A DNA stretch of 11,323 nucleotides from Bifidobacterium breve (GTDB lineage Bacteria; Actinomycetota; Acidimicrobiia; IMCC26256; PALSA-555): NCBI GenBank assembly GCA_945889545.1, contig CAMDCC010000070.1:1-11323 (forward strand). The letters run 5' to 3'. This document shows, in pieces, positions 6,386-11,323 of the stretch. Made by a program: the position numbers and the translations under genes. Every line of letters starts with the position of its first letter. The first letter of the stretch is position 1. The notes under the pieces are model-generated. The model made no database searches, had not been told where the DNA came from, and was given only the letters and a program-made list of their open reading frames with translations.

Positions 6386-7141
6386 CTACAGCGGCTGCAT
6401 TGTACGGCCGTCGCTGAGGCGGATCGCGTGGCGGAGGTGCTCGTCGGCCTCGACGCGTGCGCCCGCCCACACAACCGACGCCTCGACTCTTCCTTCCACG
6501 ACCGCGCCGTTGCCGATGACCGACTCGCCGCCCGAGACCATCAAGTTCGCGGCCAGGTAGCGCAACGGCGTGCCGCAATCGATGAAGCTCGCCCGCGTGG
6601 GCACGAGCTCGAGGGCACCAGCGTCGAGTGCCGGACGCCAGCGCTCGGTGTAGAGGTCGGCCGGTCGATCGGAGAGGTCACGCACCGCGGACCATGGCAT
6701 CACGCACGCGCCCGCGTACTGCCATATTCCGTCGAAGTCGGGCTCGTGCTCGTTGAAACTTACGAGGAGTCGAATCCGCTCACCGTCCCAGCCGTCGACG
6801 AATGCCGAAAGATCGGGTGCAGTCAACGCGTCCACGTTCGTGACGAGCACAGGCTGATCTGCGATCCAGTCCCGCAGCCGACCGAGCGCGCCCGCGGTAC
6901 CCAGCCGCTCGTCGCGCTCGACCGACACATGCACACCCGGCGCGTGCGCGGCCAGATGCTCTTCCATCTGGTCGCGGTGCGCGTGAACGTTTACTGCCGC
7001 GTCGGGCGTGACGGTGCGCACCCGCTCGAGCGCGAAGTCGAGCAGCGGGCGATTCCCAACCGGGCAGAGCGCTTTCGGCAGGAGTTCGGTGAGCGGTCGC
7101 AGCCGAGTTCCTTCACCGGCGGCGAGAATGATCCCCTTCAC
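6386..7141 (-). CDS. Sugar-1-phosphate nucleotidyltransferase, small form
   Basis: It transfers a nucleotide from an NTP to a sugar-1-phosphate, making an NDP-sugar in the cytoplasm. The N-terminus has the family signature GIILAAGEGTRLRPLT followed by PKALCPVGNRPLL (catalytic-region R13 and K23). VTNVDAL is the metal-binding Asp segment, and FIDCGTPLRYLAAN matches the conserved D-x-GTP region. A short left-handed beta-helix tail follows (VIGNGAVVEG, ASVVWAGARV). At 251 residues it is shorter than typical RmlA or ManC proteins, nearer to MurU-size enzymes; the nucleotide and sugar cannot be read from sequence. The start is GTG at complement 7139-7141: it gives a correct beta-1 strand, and an upstream in-frame extension is only the shadow of the toxin gene. 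The GTGA overlap with the vapC stop shows coupling to the toxin-antitoxin operon, an unusual partner. Confidence 0.9.
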   Translation of the reverse strand: MKGIILAAGEGTRLRPLTELLPKALCPVGNRPLLDFALERVRTVTPDAAVNVHAHRDQMEEHLAAHAPGVHVSVERDERLGTAGALGRLRDWIADQPVLVTNVDALTAPDLSAFVDGWDGERIRLLVSFNEHEPDFDGIWQYAGACVMPWSAVRDLSDRPADLYTERWRPALDAGALELVPTRASFIDCGTPLRYLAANLMVSGGESVIGNGAVVEGRVEASVVWAGARVEADEHLRHAIRLSDGRTMQPL

Positions 7142-7530
7142 CCGAAGACCTCGACCTGCGCGCGGTGGCCGGGTGAGCGAGCTATCCGACCGTCGGAAGT
7201 GATCAAAACGATTTCGAGCGCTTCGGCTAGAGCCACGAACGCAGCGTCGTATGCCGTCAGGTTTGTGCGCAGCTCCCACATTCGGTCTGCGAGGTGGGTG
7301 TGCGGATAGCGCGTCAGGGCGAGGAGCTCGAAGTCGGAACGAAATTGCTCCGCGCTTGCTTCGTCGAGCTTGCCAGTGTTTACAAGTCGTCGGAGGGCGT
7401 GCAGGAATTCGACGTCGACGAGGTGAGGTGCGTGGAGGTCTCCGTCGTCCGCGAGGCGAGCGATGAGGGGTTCGTTTCTTGGTCTGGTGACGAGCGCGTC
7501 GAGGACTGCCGAAGTGTCGACGACGATCAT
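7138..7530 (-). CDS. vapC: VapC-type PIN-domain ribonuclease toxin
   Basis: At 130 residues this is a full-length single PIN domain. It opens with MIVVDTSAVLDAL, the beta-1 strand carrying D5 and T6. The other acidic residues of the Mg2+ site are E41 (HLVDVEF), D95 (TAYDAAFVALAEAL) and D113 (LITSDGRI), so the catalytic set D-E-D-D appears intact. VapC toxins are endoribonucleases cutting tRNA, rRNA or mRNA; the target here is unknown. The ATG at complement 7528-7530 overlaps the antitoxin stop as ATGA and has no purine-rich ribosome binding site. The stretch just before it is locked in a hairpin, so expression likely depends on ribosomes finishing vapB. The 3' end overlaps the nucleotidyltransferase start by 4 nt. 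Confidence 0.93.
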   Translation of the reverse strand: MIVVDTSAVLDALVTRPRNEPLIARLADDGDLHAPHLVDVEFLHALRRLVNTGKLDEASAEQFRSDFELLALTRYPHTHLADRMWELRTNLTAYDAAFVALAEALEIVLITSDGRIARSPGHRAQVEVFG

Positions 7531-7760
7531 GCGGGACGGTCGCGGCCGTCCCGCACCGCCGCAACGACGTCCATCCCTGTCACACCGGACCGGCGCGTGC
7601 CGGCGCGGGCCAGGACATCGGCAACGGGTGGTCGCGCGGCGACCCGCACAATCTCGTCGAGCACATAGTTGGAGAGCGAGACGCCCGCTGCTGCGGCACG
7701 GGCACGAAGTGCGCGGTGCACATCGTCGGGGACATTGCGGATCTGGATCACCTTGGCCAT
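7527..7760 (-). CDS. vapB: VapB/FitA-type ribbon-helix-helix antitoxin
   Basis: This 77-residue protein begins MAKVIQIRNVPDDVHRALR. That is the ribbon strand (about 3-9) and first helix of a FitA/StbC-type ribbon-helix-helix domain. The second helix is SLSNYVLDEIVRVA (about 28-41). The C-terminal part (about 45-77, with charged RDGRDRPA at the end) would wrap and inhibit the PIN toxin. Such antitoxins dimerise, bind palindromes in their own promoter and repress the operon together with VapC; the palindrome at 7774-7790 fits this. The ATG at complement 7758-7760 has AGAGG directly against it with no spacing, too close for a Shine-Dalgarno role, so leaderless translation is likely. The 3' end overlaps vapC as ATGA. 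Confidence 0.92.
   Translation of the reverse strand: MAKVIQIRNVPDDVHRALRARAAAAGVSLSNYVLDEIVRVAARPPVADVLARAGTRRSGVTGMDVVAAVRDGRDRPA
7531..7554 (-). promoter_or_regulatory. Hairpin abutting the vapC start codon (probable translation control)
   Basis: GCGGGACGG (7531-7539) and CCGTCCCGC (7546-7554) form a perfect 9-bp GC-rich stem with a 6-nt loop. In the minus-strand mRNA its 3' arm ends exactly one base before the vapC ATG and covers where a Shine-Dalgarno sequence would lie. The hairpin is inside the last codons of vapB, so a ribosome translating the antitoxin would melt it. A terminator role is unlikely because no U-run follows and the operon continues. Confidence 0.65.
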
Positions 7761-7795
7761 CCTCTGAGGGTACACACCCAAATTGGGTGTAGAGG
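7761..7795 (-). promoter_or_regulatory. vapBC promoter with palindromic operator
   Basis: A perfect palindrome, ACACCCAA-A-TTGGGTGT, lies at 7774-7790. One base away, complement 7767-7772 reads TACCCT (TANNNT -10), ending 6 nt before the vapB ATG, so the transcript would start at the start codon. The palindrome thus sits in the spacer between -10 and -35, ideal for repression by the VapB ribbon-helix-helix dimer or VapBC complex. An outer inverted pair, CCTCT (7761-7765) and AGAGG (7791-7795), flanks the whole site. No recognisable -35 was found. Confidence 0.65.
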
Positions 7796-7892
7796 ACACA
7801 TTCGGGAAAGGGGAGTCACGTGGGGCCGACCTATGCAATGTGCCAGAGTCGGTTCGTCGTTCCGTGATGCCTAGACGCACGAGGAGTGACAG

Positions 7893-8288
7893 GTGACCAC
7901 AGCAGGCAGCGGCGATGCCCACCGGCCCGACTGGCTCGACGGTGGGTACTCGCCCGATGGTGCGACTCTGATCGAGGTGATCGACGCGCTCGAGGCCGAG
8001 GGGTACACCGGGCAGTTCATGGCGCGGGAGGGCGCGGTGGTGGAGTGCGCCACCTGTCACACGCTCACGCCGGCGCACCAGATGGTCGGCGGCCACCGGC
8101 TCTCTCGGCTCGAAGGCGCATCCGACCCCGACGACATGGTCGCGGTCGCCGCGCCCCGGTGCCCCAGCTGCGGCACGCGGGGCACGCTGGTGCTGAAGTT
8201 CGGGCCCCAGGCGTCGGCCGAGGACGCCGATGTGCTCCGGTGCCTGGACGTTCCGGCGGGTGCACCCGGAGGCGATTCAGTGTCCTGA
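7893..8288 (+). CDS. Small zinc-ribbon protein of unknown function
   Basis: This 131-residue protein has two CxxC pairs, C52-x2-C55 (VECATCHT) and C90-x2-C93 (RCPSCGTRG), separated by 34 residues, the spacing of a zinc ribbon; H56 and H62 lie next to the first pair. The N-terminal part (about 13-45) is acidic and predicted helical, with a YSPDGATLIEVIDALEAEGY segment. The C-terminus is Gly/Ala-rich and likely disordered. There is no signal peptide or membrane helix, so it is cytoplasmic. The GTG at 7893 is supported by GAGGAG at 7881-7886, 6 nt upstream. It is divergent from the vapBC operon and 84 nt before the MMPL gene. I do not recognise a functional family; nucleic-acid or protein binding is possible. 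Confidence 0.78.
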   Translation: MTTAGSGDAHRPDWLDGGYSPDGATLIEVIDALEAEGYTGQFMAREGAVVECATCHTLTPAHQMVGGHRLSRLEGASDPDDMVAVAAPRCPSCGTRGTLVLKFGPQASAEDADVLRCLDVPAGAPGGDSVS

Positions 8289-8315
8289 ACCTGGTCGCGC
8301 TCGCTGTTGGCGCCC

Positions 8316-8335
8316 GGGACGCTCGGGGCCGTCCC
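8316..8335 (+). terminator. Hairpin after zinc-ribbon gene (weak terminator candidate)
   Basis: GGGACG (8316-8321) and CGTCCC (8330-8335) form a 6-bp stem with an 8-nt loop, starting 28 nt after the zinc-ribbon stop and 37 nt before the MMPL start. Only TTCGT follows, not a U-run, so intrinsic termination is uncertain. Confidence 0.3.
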
Positions 8336-8372
8336 TTCGTCCCCGCTCGGCTGCGCACGATAGACACGCGGC

Positions 8373-10544
8373 GTGCTTCGGCGGATCGCATCCTTCTGCT
8401 TCCGGCATCGTCGGCTGACGATCCTGGTCTGGGTTGCCGTGCTGGTCGGGCTGACAGTGGTCTCGGGCAAGGTCGGCGACGACTACCAGGGCGGCTTCCG
8501 CCTCGAGGGCACCGAGTCGGCGCGGGCCCAGGATCTGCTCACCGTCACCTTCCCTGACCGCGCCGGCGACACCGGTCAGCTCGTGATCCGTGCGCCTGGC
8601 GGCATCGACCAGCCCCAAGTGCAGGCGCGCGTGGAGCGCGTGCTCGCGCGGATCGAGAAGGTCGATCGGGTCACCGGCAGCACGAGCCCGTATGAGCCCG
8701 AAGGTCTGTTCCAGGTGGCTCCGAAGCGTGACGTCGCGTATGCGGAGATCCAGTTCGCCGACCGCGCCACCGAGATCCGTGAGTACGTGGCCGAAGAGAT
8801 CATCGACCTTGCCGACGCGGGCAGGAAGGTGGATGGCGCCATCTTCGAGATCGGCGGCCGCATGTTCGTGATCGACCAGTTCGGCGGCGCGTCCGAGACC
8901 ATCGGGCTGTTCGCGGCGATGGTCATCCTTCTCATCGCGTTCGGCTCGTTGCTCGCGATGGGGCTCCCGATGCTGACGGCGATCTTCGGGATCGGGTGTG
9001 GGTTCGCCGTCGTCGCACTGCTGTCGAACCTCATGACGATGCCTGAGTTCACGACGCAACTTGCCGCGATGATCGGGCTTGGCGTGGGGATCGACTACGC
9101 GCTCTTCATCGTCACGCGCTATCGCCAAGGACTGCACGATGGGCTCGATCCCGAGCGTGCCGTCGTGCTCGCCATCGACACCGCGGGCCGGGCCGTGCTC
9201 TTCGCCGGCATGACCGTGGTCATCTCGCTGAGCGGCATGTTCCTGATGGGCGTCGACTTCATCAGTGGTCTCGGTGCCGGTGCCGCATCGACCGTGTTGG
9301 TGACGATGGCGGCATCGATCACGTTCGTGCCCGCGCTCCTTGGCTTCGTGGGCCACAACATCGACAAGCTGCGCATCCCCGGCCTCCACCGCCGCGAGAA
9401 CGTCACGCGCGAGAGCGGCTGGTTCCGGTGGAGTCGCTTCGTGCAACGGCGGCCGTGGATCGCTGCACTCGCCGGATTGGCCGTGCTCGCGATCCTGGCG
9501 ATCCCGTTCTTCTCGTTGCGCCTCGGCTTCTCCGACACCGGCAACAACCCAGTGACCGACACCACCCGTCGCGCCTACGACACGTTGTCCGACGGGTTCG
9601 GGCCGGGCTTCAACGGACCGCTGATCCTCGCGGCGCGCACGCCCGATGGTCCGGAGTCACTCGAAACTTTGGCACAGCGACTCGGCGAGGTGGCGGGTGT
9701 GGAGCGGGTCGGGCCGATCTTCCCGAGCGCCGACCAGAAGGTCGCGGTCATCCAGGTGATCCCCGAGACCTCTCCGCAGAGCGAGAAGACCCAGGAGCTC
9801 ATCGACCGGCTGCGCGCCGACGTGATCCCCACCGTGCTGCGCGGCACCAGCGCGCGCGTCGATGTCGGCGGCATCACGGCGGGCGGCGTTGATGTGACCG
9901 AGACACTGTCGGCCCGCCTTCCCGTGTTCATCGGCGGAGTGCTCGGCTTCAGCTTCCTGTTGCTCCTCGCGGTGTTCCGCTCGGTGCTCGTACCGATCAA
10001 GGCCGTCGTGATGAACCTGCTCTCGATCGGGGCGGCGTATGGCGTGGTGGTGGCCATCTTCAACTGGGGTTGGTTCTCAAATGTGCTCGGCACACACGGC
10101 ACCGGACCGATCGAGCCGTTTGTTCCGATGATGCTCTTCGCCATCGTGTTCGGGCTCTCGATGGACTACGAGGTGTTCCTACTGTCGCGCATCCGCGAGG
10201 AGTACGACCGCACCGGCGACAACGCGCTGGCGGTCGCCGACGGGCTCGCAGCGACCGCCAGGGTGATCACCGCGGCTGCCGCCATCATGGTGATGGTGTT
10301 CGCGAGCTTCGTGTTGGGCGACGTGCGCGTGATCAAGCTCTTCGGGATCGGGCTCGCCACGGCGATCTTCATCGACGCAACCGTCGTGCGCATCGTGCTC
10401 GTGCCGGCGACGATGGAGCTGCTCGGAAGGGCCAACTGGTGGTTCCCGCGCTGGCTTGAGTGGATCCCACGTCTTCACGTGGAGGCCGAGCCCGACCTCG
10501 AAGCCGAGCTCCTCGCTGAGCAGGCTCGGGACGCTCCCCGCTAG
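8373..10544 (+). CDS. MMPL-family (RND superfamily) transporter
   Basis: This 723-residue protein has the complete MMPL layout. A basic N-terminus (MLRRIASFCFRHRRL) leads into TM1 (about 15-33). An extracytoplasmic porter domain follows (about 35-170), then TM2-6 (about 175-330), TM7 (about 362-383), a second porter domain, and TM8-12 (about 510-690). Both repeats keep the Asp-Tyr pair of the proton-relay helix: GIDYALFIVTRYR (D241-Y242) and SMDYEVFLLSRIREEY (D598-Y599). The length is typical of short MMPL/YdfJ-like proteins rather than the roughly 950-residue mycobacterial MmpL3 type. Such pumps use proton motive force to export lipids or hydrophobic compounds; the substrate is not readable. 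The GTG at 8373 gives the expected N-terminus. No Shine-Dalgarno sequence precedes it, but TAGACA at 8361-8366, 6 nt upstream, could be a -10 box of a leaderless mRNA. Confidence 0.95.
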   Translation: MLRRIASFCFRHRRLTILVWVAVLVGLTVVSGKVGDDYQGGFRLEGTESARAQDLLTVTFPDRAGDTGQLVIRAPGGIDQPQVQARVERVLARIEKVDRVTGSTSPYEPEGLFQVAPKRDVAYAEIQFADRATEIREYVAEEIIDLADAGRKVDGAIFEIGGRMFVIDQFGGASETIGLFAAMVILLIAFGSLLAMGLPMLTAIFGIGCGFAVVALLSNLMTMPEFTTQLAAMIGLGVGIDYALFIVTRYRQGLHDGLDPERAVVLAIDTAGRAVLFAGMTVVISLSGMFLMGVDFISGLGAGAASTVLVTMAASITFVPALLGFVGHNIDKLRIPGLHRRENVTRESGWFRWSRFVQRRPWIAALAGLAVLAILAIPFFSLRLGFSDTGNNPVTDTTRRAYDTLSDGFGPGFNGPLILAARTPDGPESLETLAQRLGEVAGVERVGPIFPSADQKVAVIQVIPETSPQSEKTQELIDRLRADVIPTVLRGTSARVDVGGITAGGVDVTETLSARLPVFIGGVLGFSFLLLLAVFRSVLVPIKAVVMNLLSIGAAYGVVVAIFNWGWFSNVLGTHGTGPIEPFVPMMLFAIVFGLSMDYEVFLLSRIREEYDRTGDNALAVADGLAATARVITAAAAIMVMVFASFVLGDVRVIKLFGIGLATAIFIDATVVRIVLVPATMELLGRANWWFPRWLEWIPRLHVEAEPDLEAELLAEQARDAPR

Positions 10545-10570
10545 ACGACGCACGACTGGCATCCTTGGGC

Positions 10571-11323
10571 GTGGCCGGATCCCCCGAAGCGCCCAACTTG
10601 CCGTCCGCTGGCGCGCGGCCGTTGTGGGTCTGGGGCCTGGTGACGTGGCTCGTGATCGTCGTGGTGTCGGCGTTCGTGGTCGTGGACTTCCGCGGACCGA
10701 CTCCGTTGGGGAAGAGCGCACCTCTCAACGAGTTCTCCGAGGGGCGCGCTCGGGCGCACCTGGAGAAGATTGCGCGGGCCACGCACCCACCGGGCTCGTT
10801 CGAGTACGCGGAGGTGCGGGAGTACCTCGTCGACGCCCTGAGCGACCTCGGCTTCGAGGTGCAGGTCCAGGTGACGACGATGGACGATGTCGCCACGCTC
10901 TCGAACGTGCTCGGCCGACTGGAGGGTCGGTGTGACACCGACGACGCGGTGCTGTTGAACACGCACTACGACAGCGTGCCGACCGGTCCTGGTGCGGGCG
11001 ATGCCGGTGCTGCTACTGCTGCTCTGCTCGAAACGGCCCGCGCGCTCACGGAGAGCAAGCCCCTCTGTAATGACGTGATCGTGCTCCTCAATGGCGCGGA
11101 GGAGAGTGGTCTCGCGGGCGCCGAGGCGTTCATCGCGCGTCACGAGTGGGTCGATGACGTGATCTCGGTGGTGAACCTCGACGCTCGCGGTGGCACCGGA
11201 CCGCTCATCTTTGGCGAATGGGGCGAGGTGAGTCCGGACCTCCTCCGAGAGGTCGACGACGTGGTGCCGCGCTTCTTCACCAACTCGTTGCTCAACGACG
11301 CTACGGGTCGCGTCAACAACCAC
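10571..11323 (+). CDS. Membrane-anchored M28-family metallopeptidase (C-terminus off the right edge)
   Basis: The frame stays open from GTG at 10571 to the window end (251 codons). A single membrane anchor spans about residues 17-41 (LWVWGLVTWLVIVVVSAFVV), so the catalytic part faces outward. It matches M28 zinc aminopeptidases: LNTHYDSVPTGPGAGDAGAA gives H132 and the bridging D144, NGAEESG gives E177-E178 (catalytic base and ligand), and NLDARG gives D204. The last ligand lies beyond the window. The HYDSVPTGPG motif resembles the membrane-bound Fxna/ERMP1-like branch. It probably trims peptides at the cell surface. The frame is open upstream into the end of the MMPL gene, and TTG at 10565 is an alternative start; neither start has a clear ribosome binding site. 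The 26-nt gap suggests co-transcription with MMPL. Confidence 0.88.
   Translation, partial: MAGSPEAPNLPSAGARPLWVWGLVTWLVIVVVSAFVVVDFRGPTPLGKSAPLNEFSEGRARAHLEKIARATHPPGSFEYAEVREYLVDALSDLGFEVQVQVTTMDDVATLSNVLGRLEGRCDTDDAVLLNTHYDSVPTGPGAGDAGAATAALLETARALTESKPLCNDVIVLLNGAEESGLAGAEAFIARHEWVDDVISVVNLDARGGTGPLIFGEWGEVSPDLLREVDDVVPRFFTNSLLNDATGRVNNH

Noticed and set aside
7531..7554. Rho-independent terminator between vapB and vapC
   Set aside because: No U-run follows, and the overlapping stop-start codons indicate that the transcript continues.
7142..7564. N-terminal extension of the nucleotidyltransferase frame through the vapC region
   Set aside because: The extra 141 residues are Arg-rich without motifs and overlap the well-supported vapC frame; the enzyme signature begins exactly at GTG 7141.
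8277..9446. 389-codon open frame antisense to the MMPL gene
   Set aside because: Composition is dominated by Arg, His, Glu and Asp with no domain motifs; it mirrors the third-position GC bias of the opposite-strand MMPL gene.

Overview
The window is GC-rich DNA with strong G/C preference at third codon positions, GTG starts alongside ATG, and actinobacterial family types (MMPL transporter, YrdB-like membrane protein, mycothiol/maleylpyruvate-isomerase-type DinB protein, FitA/VapB-VapC pair). It looks like a chromosomal segment of an actinobacterium. An environmental lineage such as Acidimicrobiia is a plausible guess from gene content, but the sequence alone does not prove it. No rRNA, tRNA, CRISPR array, transposase or phage gene is visible.

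Left part (1-3990): a secreted protein of unknown function runs off the left edge on the minus strand. It is divergent from a membrane-anchored copper protein on the plus strand that fuses an N-terminal blue-copper (cupredoxin) domain to a laccase-type two-domain multicopper oxidase. An 18-bp palindrome lies upstream of the oxidase. The oxidase ends in a 20-bp tandem duplication that repeats its stop codon, and it converges on a minus-strand RCK/TrkA-type channel-like protein (RCK, two membrane segments, RCK). The channel's N-terminus is only complete if translation begins at a non-standard CTG or ATT codon.

Middle (3975-6381): a three-gene plus-strand operon encodes a secreted HExxH metallopeptidase-like protein with a C-terminal coiled coil, a small four-helix YrdB-family membrane protein, and a DinB-fold (maleylpyruvate isomerase N-domain, TIGR03086-like) protein. 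Spacing is 7 nt, then an ATGA overlap. The first gene looks leaderless.

Right-middle (6386-7795): a minus-strand operon carries a VapB/FitA antitoxin, a VapC PIN-domain toxin and a small sugar-1-phosphate nucleotidyltransferase, joined by ATGA and GTGA overlaps. A 17-bp perfect palindrome sits beside the candidate -10 box. A 9-bp-stem hairpin at the end of the antitoxin gene abuts the toxin start codon. This is the most interesting architecture in the window: autoregulation, enforced antitoxin-first translation, and a metabolic enzyme captured in the toxin-antitoxin transcript.

Right part (7893-11323): a small zinc-ribbon protein of unknown function, a complete 12-helix MMPL/RND-type transporter, and the first 251 codons of a membrane-anchored M28 metallopeptidase, all on the plus strand.
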